DNA of 5,854 bases, taken from the NCBI GenBank assembly GCA_023251275.1, contig JAHEZC010000198.1:1-5854 (forward strand). Direction: 5' to 3'. Every line of letters starts with the position of its first letter. The first letter of the stretch is position 1. The notes beneath the pieces were generated by a model, which was not told the origin of the DNA, did no database searches, and saw only the letters and a program-made list of their open reading frames with translations. The translations under genes and the position numbers were made by a program. Shown one piece after another: positions 1-5,854 of the stretch. The DNA is from Parafilimonas sp. (GTDB lineage: Bacteria > Bacteroidota > Bacteroidia > Chitinophagales > Chitinophagaceae).

Positions 1-178
1 ACCATTCAGTAAATTTTTTCAGATACTGGTCATCGCCTGACACCATTGACTCTACATTTCCGTCTGCAGTATTTTTTATCCATCCTTTTAAACCTAACTC
101 CTCTGCTGCTTCTTTGGCAGCGGCTCTGTAAAAAACTCCCTGCACTCTTCCTTTAATAAGTAAATGAACAGTAGGCAT
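1..178 (-). CDS. acyP: Acylphosphatase, N-terminal part (cut by window edge)
   Basis: The gene starts at ATG 178 and runs off the left edge; 59 residues are visible, and the family is about 90 residues long. Acylphosphatases are small soluble enzymes that hydrolyse the carboxyl-phosphate bond of acyl phosphates such as acetyl phosphate or carbamoyl phosphate. The visible part begins MPTVHLLIKGRVQGVFYR, which carries the family phosphate-binding loop GRVQGVFYR (residues 10-18) with the catalytic arginine at R18. It is followed by LGLKGWIKNTADGNVE (28-43), where N36 matches the catalytic asparagine. Both known active-site residues are therefore present. The gene lies 171 bases after atpA on the same strand, with no clear terminator between, so co-transcription is possible but unproven. 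The start follows an A/T-rich leader without a Shine-Dalgarno sequence, as is common in Bacteroidota. The family call is very secure; the C-terminus cannot be checked. Confidence 0.94.
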   Translation of the reverse strand, partial: MPTVHLLIKGRVQGVFYRAAAKEAAEELGLKGWIKNTADGNVESMVSGDDQYLKKFTEW

Positions 179-349
179 ATAAAAACTTTTAAGGATGAAT
201 CTGGAGCGGGCAACAGCACCTGCAGAAGCCTATAATTCGCAGACTGAAAATTGAAAACAAATGGACTTAAACTCTAAGATTAATATCAAATTCCCTGCAA
301 TTTATTTTACGGAGGTAATTTTTATTTTTTAACGGACAGCTTTTAGATA
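179..349. other. Intergenic gap between atpA and acyP, no gene seen
   Basis: These 171 bases are A/T-rich and hold no open reading frame of convincing length on either strand. No strong GC-rich hairpin with a T-run follows the atpA stop, and I see no clear TAnnTTTG promoter box on the minus strand ahead of acyP. The sequence therefore does not decide whether acyP is the tail of the atp operon or has its own promoter. No remnant of atpG is visible here. Confidence 0.6.
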
Positions 350-1927
350 TTACTTATAGTGCGGCATAATGTCCTTTGCCAGCTCTGCCATTTTATTTAC
401 CCCATCTTCCGGCAAATTTCCTTTCTTAAATTCTGCCAGTACATCAGGCAGTTTGTTTTGCATTTCCATTAAGAAATGTTCCTCAAATGCCTTTACTTTT
501 TTTACAGCAACTTCACGCAGTAAACCCTGTGTGCCAAGATAAATAATGGCAACTTGTTTCTCTACCGCGAAAGGTGAGTATTGGGGTTGCTTTAAAATTT
601 CTACGTTACGGGCACCCTTATCCAGCACCAGTTTTGTGGCTGCGTCAAGATCACCGCCAAATTTAGAAAAGGCTTCCATTTCGCGGTACAATGCCTGGTC
701 AAGCTTTAATGTGCCTGCTACTTTTTTCATGGATTTTATCTGCGCATTGCCACCTACCCTGCTTACTGAAATGCCCACATTAATTGCAGGCCTGATACCT
801 GCATTGAAAAGATTGCTTTCTAAAAATATCTGCCCATCAGTGATAGAAATAACATTTGTTGGAATATAAGCTGACACGTCGCCTGCCTGGGTCTCGATGA
901 TAGGTAATGCCGTCAGACTGCCGCCACCCTTTGCAAGGTGCCTTATACTTTCAGGCAGATCATTCATTTCTCTTGCTACTGCGTCATTGGTTATAATTTT
1001 TGCTGCTCTTTCGAGTAACCTCGAATGGAGATAAAATACATCTCCAGGGTATGCTTCCCGTCCGGGCGGCCTTCTCAGCAGTAATGATACTTCGCGATAA
1101 GACACAGCCTGTTTGGAAAGGTCATCATAAATGATCAATGCAGGGCGGCCTGTGTCGCGGAAGAATTCGCCAATTGCAGCTCCGGCAAAAGGAGCATAGA
1201 ATTGCTGGGGAGCAGGGTCACTTGCAGAGGCAGCAACAATCGTTGTATAAACCAATGCCCCGTTTTCTTCCAGGGTTTTCATCACTCCCGCAATGTTGGA
1301 TGCTTTCTGGCCAATGGCAACATATATACAATAAACGGGCTTTCCGGCATCATAAAACTCTCTCTGGTTAATAATGGTATCTACACAAATAGCTGTCTTA
1401 CCGGTCTGCCTGTCCCCGATTACCAACTCACGCTGGCCCCGGCCAATCGGTATCATTGCATCAATAGCTTTAATGCCGGTCTGCAAAGGCTCTTTTACAG
1501 GTTCACGATAGATAACACCTGGCGCTTTGCGCTCTAATGGCATTTCATACAGTTGACCTGATACAGGACCTTTACCATCAATCGGTTCGCCTAATGTATT
1601 AATTACCCTGCCAACCAATCCTTCACCTACCTGAATAGACGCAATCTTACCCGTGCGGCTTACCCTGCCACCTTCTTTTATATCAGTACTTTCTCCCATC
1701 AATACTACTCCTACATTATCTTCCTCGAGGTTCAGGGCAATTGCTTTCACGCCGTTTTCAAATTCGACCAGTTCGCCCGAGCGAACATTATTCAGTCCAT
1801 AAATGCGTGCTATGCCATCACCTATCTGGAGCACGGTACCTGTTTCTTCCAATTCAGCCGCAGCATTAAAGTTGCTGAGCTGCTGCCGTAATATCGCTGA
1901 TATTTCATCGGGCTTAATTGCTACCAT
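350..1927 (-). CDS. atpA: F-type ATP synthase F1 subunit alpha
   Basis: This 525-residue protein is the non-catalytic nucleotide-binding subunit of the F1 head, alternating with beta in the alpha3-beta3 ring on the cytoplasmic side. Visible in order: an N-terminal beta-barrel region (about 25-95, with [14 protein letters not shown]); a P-loop GDRQTGKT at 171-178; a Walker B-like segment ALIIYDD at 263-269; the [33 protein letters not shown] block typical of alpha chains at 276-309; and the alpha/beta signature [10 protein letters not shown] at 380-389, followed by R390, the arginine that reaches into the catalytic site. A helical C-terminal domain follows. Full length fits the family. I chose ATG 1927 ([10 protein letters not shown]) because alpha chains begin this way; an in-frame TTG at 1954 would only add nine unconserved residues. 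It follows atpH after a 120-base gap that contains a possible stem-loop. The downstream neighbour is acyP instead of the expected atpG. Confidence 0.99.
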   Translation of the reverse strand: MVAIKPDEISAILRQQLSNFNAAAELEETGTVLQIGDGIARIYGLNNVRSGELVEFENGVKAIALNLEEDNVGVVLMGESTDIKEGGRVSRTGKIASIQVGEGLVGRVINTLGEPIDGKGPVSGQLYEMPLERKAPGVIYREPVKEPLQTGIKAIDAMIPIGRGQRELVIGDRQTGKTAICVDTIINQREFYDAGKPVYCIYVAIGQKASNIAGVMKTLEENGALVYTTIVAASASDPAPQQFYAPFAGAAIGEFFRDTGRPALIIYDDLSKQAVSYREVSLLLRRPPGREAYPGDVFYLHSRLLERAAKIITNDAVAREMNDLPESIRHLAKGGGSLTALPIIETQAGDVSAYIPTNVISITDGQIFLESNLFNAGIRPAINVGISVSRVGGNAQIKSMKKVAGTLKLDQALYREMEAFSKFGGDLDAATKLVLDKGARNVEILKQPQYSPFAVEKQVAIIYLGTQGLLREVAVKKVKAFEEHFLMEMQNKLPDVLAEFKKGNLPEDGVNKMAELAKDIMPHYK

Positions 1928-1941
1928 AATATTTATTTTGC

Positions 1942-1974
1942 ACCCTCTTCCCAACAGGGATTAAGCAAAAGGGT
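1942..1974 (-). promoter_or_regulatory. Possible stem-loop in the atpA leader
   Basis: Read on the minus strand, ACCCTTTT (1974-1967) can pair with AAGAGGGT (1949-1942) as eight pairs including one G-U. Inside it, CCC and GGG (1959-1957 and 1952-1950) flank a TGTT loop and would stack directly on the outer stem, leaving a seven-base bulge on one side. The 3' arm ends 14 bases before the atpA start codon, so the structure could affect ribosome access or mark an RNA processing site. It could also be chance pairing. There is no T-run after it, so it is not a typical terminator. Confidence 0.35.
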
Positions 1975-2047
1975 TGTTAGAAATTTATTATTAACCGGTT
2001 TTGAATCATTTACTTTTTTATTATTCTTAGCATCAAATTATTCCGGA

Positions 2048-2611
2048 TCACCTGATATTTCTCACATATACATTCTCATCAAACTGCTTCTTAATATCTT
2101 TTAAATCACGGATTATTGAAGCATCTACAAGATTATTATTAAACTCCAGTACAAATCCTCCAATCAACTTTTCGTCAACTTCAGTTTCCAGTTCAACGTT
2201 TTGCAATCCGGCTTCTGTTTTTACTTTATTTACCATTTCATTTTTCAGGTCATCACTGACAGCTATGGCTGTAGTAAGCTTTACTTTGTGAATACCTTTT
2301 ATTTCATTGTATTGCTCAATGAATGATTTGATGATTTCCGGCATATCACTTTCGCGGCCTTTTGCAACCAGTAATTTGATAAATGCGGCTGTCAACTCAC
2401 CTATCTTATCTTTCGTAACCGCAGTAATGATTGTATGTTTCTTACCTGTGGTTATAATCGGGCTGCGCAACAGATTGACAAATTCCCTGCTTCCTTTACA
2501 CACTGCCTGCAGGTGCTCCATATCTGCATATACCTTTTCCAATTGGCCTCTCTCTGTTGCAAGACCAACCAGGCTTTTTGCATATCTTGACGCTAATCTT
2601 GGATTGGGCAT
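2048..2611 (-). CDS. atpH: F-type ATP synthase F1 subunit delta (OSCP family)
   Basis: This 187-residue soluble protein sits on top of F1 and ties the alpha subunits to the peripheral b stalk, so that the head does not turn with the rotor. The N-terminal helical domain starts MPNPRLASRYAKSLVGLA, with the family's RYAKSL motif, and includes FVNLLRSPII at about 44-53. The C-terminal part holds the delta/OSCP signature around residues 146-165 (DEKLIGGFVLEFNNNLVDAS), followed by an amphipathic helix SIIRDLKDIKKQF. Length is usual for the family. ATG 2611 is preferred because the protein then begins at the conserved N-terminal helix; the leader is A/T-rich without a Shine-Dalgarno sequence. It lies between atpF (45-base gap) and atpA (120-base gap), the standard position in atp operons. 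Sequence conservation is low in this family, but the signature and context make the call firm. Confidence 0.97.
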   Translation of the reverse strand: MPNPRLASRYAKSLVGLATERGQLEKVYADMEHLQAVCKGSREFVNLLRSPIITTGKKHTIITAVTKDKIGELTAAFIKLLVAKGRESDMPEIIKSFIEQYNEIKGIHKVKLTTAIAVSDDLKNEMVNKVKTEAGLQNVELETEVDEKLIGGFVLEFNNNLVDASIIRDLKDIKKQFDENVYVRNIR

Positions 2612-2656
2612 TTTAAAAATTTAGAATTTCCATGTAATGGATATATGTATTCCGCC

Positions 2657-3151
2657 TTAATTCAGCTTTACTTCATCTGCCAATTGTTTAATGTATTTTT
2701 CCTGCTCTGTTTTATTGGATAATTCCCTGTGTAAAATTTTCTCCACAACTTCTGTAACCAGCTTACCCATTGCATTTTTCACATCAATCAATGCAGCATT
2801 TTTCTGTTGCTGAATGGTTTGCTGGGCATCTGCCACAATTCTGTCATATTCTGCTTTGGCTTTCTCTTTACCATCGGCTAACATTTTATCCGTTGCTTCT
2901 TTTGCTTCCCGCAGCATAATACCCCGTTCTTCCCTCGCTTTAGCCAGCAGCGCTTCATTTTCGCTTTTCAATTGCGCCATTTCCGCACGTACTTTTTCTG
3001 CGGAAGAAATGGCATTGGAAATATTTGTTTCTCTTTCCTTAAGGCCTTTAAGAATTGGTTTCCATGCAAACTTCTTCAGAATGAGAAAAACAATTAAAAA
3101 AGCGACAAGGTTCCAGACAAACAGACCCAATTCGGGAGTTATCAATTTCAT
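2657..3151 (-). CDS. atpF: F-type ATP synthase Fo subunit b
   Basis: This 164-residue protein forms the peripheral stator stalk, anchored in the membrane by one N-terminal helix and reaching up to delta. The start MKLITPELGLFVWNLVAF leads into a single membrane helix (about 9-27), followed by the conserved KKFAWKPI (26-33). Then comes a long charged, alanine-rich helix (about 36-140) predicted to be a coiled coil, and a C-terminal segment VEKILHRELSN (136-146) of the type that contacts delta. I chose ATG 3151 because it places the family's usual N-terminus at residue 1. Upstream in-frame starts (ATG 3199 and TTG 3241) would add an unconserved tail translated from the hairpin region after atpE. 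One b gene is seen here, with no b' homologue. Spacing is 96 bases from atpE and 45 bases to atpH. Confidence 0.97.
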   Translation of the reverse strand: MKLITPELGLFVWNLVAFLIVFLILKKFAWKPILKGLKERETNISNAISSAEKVRAEMAQLKSENEALLAKAREERGIMLREAKEATDKMLADGKEKAKAEYDRIVADAQQTIQQQKNAALIDVKNAMGKLVTEVVEKILHRELSNKTEQEKYIKQLADEVKLN

Positions 3152-3188
3152 GGCAAAGAGATTTAAGTTTTTTGCATGCTGAACTGAT

Positions 3189-3225
3189 AAAAACTGCATC
3201 CTCCGCCCTGTACTTCGGATGCAGT
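3189..3225 (-). terminator. Hairpin with T-run between atpE and atpF (possible partial terminator or mRNA 3' end)
   Basis: On the minus strand, ACTGCATCC (3225-3217) and GGATGCAGT (3201-3193) form a perfect 9-bp inverted repeat around a 15-base loop. The last stem base and the four after it are a run of five T (3193-3189). A short A-run lies just before the left arm. This has the layout of an intrinsic terminator, though the loop is large and the T-run short. It starts 22 bases after the atpE stop and lies inside an operon whose downstream genes must be expressed. It therefore more likely acts as a leaky terminator, or as a hairpin protecting an atpE 3' end, than as a full stop. Either role would help make more c subunit than b. 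Confidence 0.55.
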
Positions 3226-3247
3226 AGCTTTTGAAGTGCAAAGCTGC

Positions 3248-3499
<252 letters not shown>

Positions 3500-3514
3500 T
3501 TATAATGAAAAAAA

Positions 3515-4699
3515 TCAGACATATACAGCTTGATCGTGACCATGACTGTCTGCATGCTCGTGACCTGTTTCAAATGCCTGGCCAATAAACACAGCCGTAA
3601 GATTTGTAAAAATAAATGCCTGTATAAAAGCGACCAGTATTTCTATCAGATAAATAAAAACTGCCAGCAAAACAAATACAGGCGAGGTGCCCCATCCCAA
3701 GGCTGTATTCATTGAGCCAAAAATAAAAATCAGGCAGATAAAACTCAAAATAATAATATGGCCAGAAAGCATATTGGCAAAAAGACGTATAATCAATGCA
3801 AATGGCTTTGTGAATATACCGAGTAATTCAACAGGAGTAAGAATAGGCTTTGCAAAACCGGGAACAGGGGGATTAAAAATATGCTTCCAGAAATGCCGGT
3901 TTGAATTGAATAAAATAACGAGGAAAGAAATAATACCGAGCATCGCAGTGAAAGCAATATTTCCCGATACATTGGCTGTACCTGGTATTAGCCCCATCAG
4001 GTTATTGATAAGGATAAAAAAGAAAATGGTTAACAGGTAGGGCATATATTTTTCATACTTCTTTCCAAGATTAGGCTTTCCTACCTCATCGCGAACAAAA
4101 GTGATGACAGGCTCTACTGCATTTTGAAAACCACTCGGCGCAGTTTTCGAACCCTGCCCTTTCTGATAAAGTTTTGCAATCCGGATCATGATCCAGACAA
4201 GTACAATCAAAGCAATAAAAAGTTGTATCACATTTTTCGTTAATGAAAAATCATACACTTTTATTCTAAGATCAGGCATCCCCTGAGCATCAACTGCATA
4301 AATAGTTCCGGCATCATACAAAGGTTGTCCTTTTACATCTTTTACTTCATCCAGCTTATGCTCTTCCATAAATTTATCTTCGAGAAGACGATATCCATTA
4401 TAAGCATCTTCTCCATGATGAAATTTCGAGGACATAAAAGATGAAAATCCTTTTTCAGGAGAATACAGTAATACCGGTAAAGGGATTGTACATTCCATTT
4501 CATTGAAAGTAAAAAAATGGAATTCATGCGCATCGGATACGTGTTCAAGAATTATTTTGGCGGGATTTATTTTGTCGTCGTGCCGGACATTATGATTGTT
4601 ATTTTCAGGAGCATTTTGTGCATGAACGCGGATAAAAAAAAATAATAAAAAGAGGCTGAAAACCGCTACCCGTAAAGATTTAAGGCACATTGATCGCAT
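3515..4699 (-). CDS. atpB: F-type ATP synthase Fo subunit a, with signal peptide and long periplasmic extension
   Basis: This 394-residue membrane protein provides the half-channels through which protons reach and leave the c ring. It begins with a signal peptide (positively charged start, hydrophobic core about 11-23, probable cleavage after VHA at 27). A polar segment of about 125 residues follows before the first membrane helix (about 155-173). Several membrane helices then hold the family motifs: the essential arginine R305 in IIRLFANMLSGH, and the last helix EILVAFIQAFIFTNLTAVFIG (353-373) with Q360. The position of E. coli aGlu219 is H314 and that of aHis245 is E353, the same swap as in mitochondria. 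It ends in a histidine-rich tail (GHEHADSHGHD, 379-389). E. coli subunit a is 271 residues; the extra length is the N-terminal extension, a feature known in Bacteroidota. ATG 4699 is chosen because AGGA lies nine bases upstream; M4 (4690) is an alternative. It is first in the cluster. Confidence 0.98.
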   Translation of the reverse strand: MRSMCLKSLRVAVFSLFLLFFFIRVHAQNAPENNNHNVRHDDKINPAKIILEHVSDAHEFHFFTFNEMECTIPLPVLLYSPEKGFSSFMSSKFHHGEDAYNGYRLLEDKFMEEHKLDEVKDVKGQPLYDAGTIYAVDAQGMPDLRIKVYDFSLTKNVIQLFIALIVLVWIMIRIAKLYQKGQGSKTAPSGFQNAVEPVITFVRDEVGKPNLGKKYEKYMPYLLTIFFFILINNLMGLIPGTANVSGNIAFTAMLGIISFLVILFNSNRHFWKHIFNPPVPGFAKPILTPVELLGIFTKPFALIIRLFANMLSGHIIILSFICLIFIFGSMNTALGWGTSPVFVLLAVFIYLIEILVAFIQAFIFTNLTAVFIGQAFETGHEHADSHGHDQAVYV

Positions 4700-4718
4700 A
4701 CCTGTCCTGAATTTGCCG

Positions 4719-4726
4719 CAAAGATA
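4719..4726 (-). promoter_or_regulatory. atpBp: Candidate Bacteroidota-type promoter (-7 box) for the atp operon
   Basis: On the minus strand the eight bases 4726-4719 read TATCTTTG, an exact match to the TAnnTTTG box used by the primary sigma factor in Bacteroidota. The box ends 19 bases before the atpB start, which would give a short leader. A run of six T lies about 15-20 bases further upstream (4746-4741), where the TTTG-like -33 element is expected, but no exact TTTG is present. Position and exact box match support a promoter; the weak upstream element and the lack of a mapped transcript start keep it tentative. Confidence 0.55.
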
Positions 4727-4740
4727 GTAGTTGGGTACTT

Positions 4741-4760
4741 AAAAAAGGAATTTGTCCTTT
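4741..4760 (-). terminator. Small hairpin with T-run between the ABC gene and atpB
   Basis: On the minus strand, AAAGGA (4760-4755) and TCCTTT (4749-4744) pair perfectly around a five-base loop, and six T (4746-4741) form and follow the 3' arm. The layout is that of an intrinsic terminator, but the stem has only two G-C pairs, so it would be weak. It could help end transcription of the upstream ABC transporter gene. Its T-run overlaps the place of the atp promoter's upstream element. Confidence 0.35.
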
Positions 4761-4768
4761 GGAATTTG
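4747..4768. repeat. Direct repeat of GGAATTTG, two copies 14 bases apart
   Basis: The plus strand has GGAATTTG at 4747-4754 and again at 4761-4768, separated by six bases. The copies lie just upstream of the candidate atp promoter, so they could be a two-site binding motif for a regulator. They could also be chance in A/T-rich sequence. The first copy overlaps the hairpin at 4744-4760. Confidence 0.3.
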
Positions 4769-4781
4769 GGAAAAAGTTGCT

Positions 4782-4807
4782 GGTTCAATTTTTTTCTTTT
4801 TTGAACC
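4782..4807. repeat. Inverted repeat GGTTCAA / TTGAACC with a homopolymer-like loop
   Basis: GGTTCAA (4782-4788) and TTGAACC (4801-4807) form a perfect 7-bp inverted repeat around a 12-base loop that is all T except one C on the plus strand. It lies 62 bases after the ABC gene's stop codon in the transcribed direction. It could contribute to ending that transcript, although on the minus strand the stem is not directly followed by a T-run. On the plus strand the long T-run is in the loop, which is also atypical for a terminator. Its role is unresolved. Confidence 0.4.
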
Positions 4808-4869
4808 TTACAAAGCCCTGTTGCCGAAACGGTCTTTATGGATTTTTAGCAACCGCACAGAATTTGAAA

Positions 4870-5854
4870 TTACTGCACCAGGTAAGCCTTCTTTTTCTCA
4901 AACTGCATGTTATGGAGCCGGGCATAAAATCCCACAAGCGCCAGTAACTCTTCATGTGTGCCTGTTTCCTTTATTTCGCCTTTATCGAGCATGATAATTT
5001 TATCGGCTTTCCGGATAGTAGATAGGCGATGCGCAATGACTATGGAAGTTCTGCCCGCAATAAGCGTGTCTATCGCATGCTGAATCAGCATTTCACTTTC
5101 TGTGTCTATTGACGAAGTAGCTTCATCGAGGATAAGTACTGAAGGATTGTATAGTAAAGCACGTATGAAAGAGATCAACTGCCTTTGTCCCAGGCTAAGT
5201 GTATTTCCCCGTTCCATCACATCGTAGCTGTAGCCCCCGGGAAGCTGCATAATAAAGTCATGCACACCTATCAGTTTTGCCGCATGAATTACCTGTTCTT
5301 TTGAAATTTCAGGATTGCGGAGAGTGATATTATCCATCACGGAACCGGAGAATAAAAATACATCCTGCAGCACCACCCCTATGCTTTCTCTAAGCACATC
5401 AAGGTTGTACTCTTCAATCCTTACTCCATCAATCCTGATAACTCCCCTCTGAATATGGTATAGCCTGTTGAGTAAACTGATAATGGAAGTTTTACCGCTT
5501 CCGGTATGTCCTGCAAGTGCAACAGTTTCGCCGGGTTTTACATGAAAGCTGATATCCTTCAAAACATAATTGTCATCATTGTAAGCAAACCATATATGTT
5601 CAAATTCTATCTCGCCTTTGATCTTGCCGAAGGCCTTTCCCAAACCAACCGGGGCAAGTTCAGGCTCATCCTTATTGTCAAGCACTTTAAATACCCGTTC
5701 ACCGGCTATCATTCCCATTTGAATTACATTGAATTTATCGGCGATAAACCGCAATGGCCTGAAAATAAGGTTTAAATAAAGTATGAAGGCAATAAGCTCA
5801 CCGGCAAGGTTTTGATCTTTTACAGGATTACTTGCAGCTTTGCCCGCCAGCCAC
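4870..5854 (-). CDS. Type I ABC exporter, fused permease-ATPase half-transporter, C-terminal part (cut by window edge)
   Basis: The frame is open to the right edge, giving 327 visible residues; the start lies outside. The first 40 or so residues include a hydrophobic segment (about 19-33, LAGELIAFILYLNLIF) that fits the last membrane helix. A linker with GERVFKVLD leads to a complete ATPase domain. In visible-fragment numbering, the Walker A motif is GHTGSGKT (115-122), the Q-loop glutamine is Q163 in GVVLQD, the signature is LSLGQ (219-223, a common variant of LSGGQ), Walker B is VLILDE (239-244), the D-loop is SSID, and the H-loop histidine is H275 in AHRLS. All catalytic residues are present, so the pump should be active as a dimer in the inner membrane. 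It belongs to the MsbA/multidrug-type exporters, but the substrate cannot be told. It ends 170 bases before atpB on the same strand and probably forms a separate unit. Confidence 0.95.
   Translation of the reverse strand, partial: WLAGKAASNPVKDQNLAGELIAFILYLNLIFRPLRFIADKFNVIQMGMIAGERVFKVLDNKDEPELAPVGLGKAFGKIKGEIEFEHIWFAYNDDNYVLKDISFHVKPGETVALAGHTGSGKTSIISLLNRLYHIQRGVIRIDGVRIEEYNLDVLRESIGVVLQDVFLFSGSVMDNITLRNPEISKEQVIHAAKLIGVHDFIMQLPGGYSYDVMERGNTLSLGQRQLISFIRALLYNPSVLILDEATSSIDTESEMLIQHAIDTLIAGRTSIVIAHRLSTIRKADKIIMLDKGEIKETGTHEELLALVGFYARLHNMQFEKKKAYLVQ

Noticed and set aside
546..1537. Plus-strand open frames opposite atpA (including 546-869, 1138-1371 and 1202-1537)
   Set aside because: They are antisense shadows of atpA, have no recognisable domains, and the minus-strand frame encodes a clear, complete alpha subunit.
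1928..1954. Extended atpA start at TTG 1954 adding nine residues
   Set aside because: The added residues do not match alpha subunits, and ATG 1927 gives the standard N-terminus.
1993..2000. Palindrome AACCGGTT in the atpH-atpA gap
   Set aside because: A single 8-base palindrome is common by chance and has no partner copy or associated promoter box.
2625..2645. Short inverted repeat TCCAT / ATGGA in the atpF-atpH gap
   Set aside because: Only five pairs with a three-base loop and no T-run; expected by chance in A/T-rich sequence.
3152..3241. Extended atpF start at TTG 3241 or ATG 3199
   Set aside because: The extra residues come from the hairpin-containing gap, are unlike any b subunit N-terminus, and MKLITPELGL is the usual family start.
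4342..4548. Minus-strand 68-codon frame inside atpB
   Set aside because: It is an alternative frame within the N-terminal extension of subunit a, with no motif; the atpB frame continues unbroken through it.
4752..4994. Plus-strand frames across the atpB-ABC gap (also 4759-4947)
   Set aside because: They overlap the end of the ABC gene and the repeat-rich gap, are low-complexity at the N-terminus, and show no known domain.

Overview
The window is a chromosomal fragment from a member of the Bacteroidota. The best guess is a Chitinophagales/Sphingobacteriia-type organism, but the genus cannot be read from this sequence. The reasons are: an F-type ATP synthase cluster in the order atpB-E-F-H-A with no atpD or atpC in it; a subunit a carrying a signal peptide and a long N-terminal extension of the kind found in this phylum; A/T-rich leaders with mostly no Shine-Dalgarno sequence; and a promoter-like TAnnTTTG box. 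All genes lie on the minus strand, so transcription runs from high to low coordinates.

Region by region, in the direction of transcription: (i) 5854-4870 is the C-terminal part of a type I ABC exporter (end of the membrane domain plus the full ATPase domain), cut by the window edge. (ii) 4869-4700 is a 170-base gap with two small inverted repeats, one followed by a T-run, and then a TATCTTTG box 19 bases before atpB. This looks like the end of one transcription unit and the start of the next. (iii) 4699-350 holds atpB (a), atpE (c), atpF (b), atpH (delta) and atpA (alpha), with gaps of 27, 96, 45 and 120 bases. A 9-bp hairpin followed by a T-run sits between atpE and atpF, and a wobble-containing stem-loop sits just before atpA. 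(iv) 349-179 is a 171-base gap without a recognisable gene. (v) 178-1 is the N-terminal part of an acylphosphatase gene, cut by the window edge, at the place where atpG (gamma) would usually follow atpA.

Together a, c and b form the membrane Fo proton channel, rotor ring and stator stalk. Delta joins the stalk to the top of F1, and alpha is the non-catalytic nucleotide-binding F1 subunit. Gamma, beta and epsilon are needed for a working enzyme and must be encoded outside this window. In Bacteroidota, beta and epsilon are usually encoded at a separate locus.

Nothing here looks like a new mobile element, defence system, CRISPR array or RNA gene. The region is mostly conserved housekeeping DNA. 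The points worth a second look are the gene order after atpA, the intergenic hairpins (especially the one after atpE), and the uncharacterised periplasmic extension and His-rich tail of subunit a.
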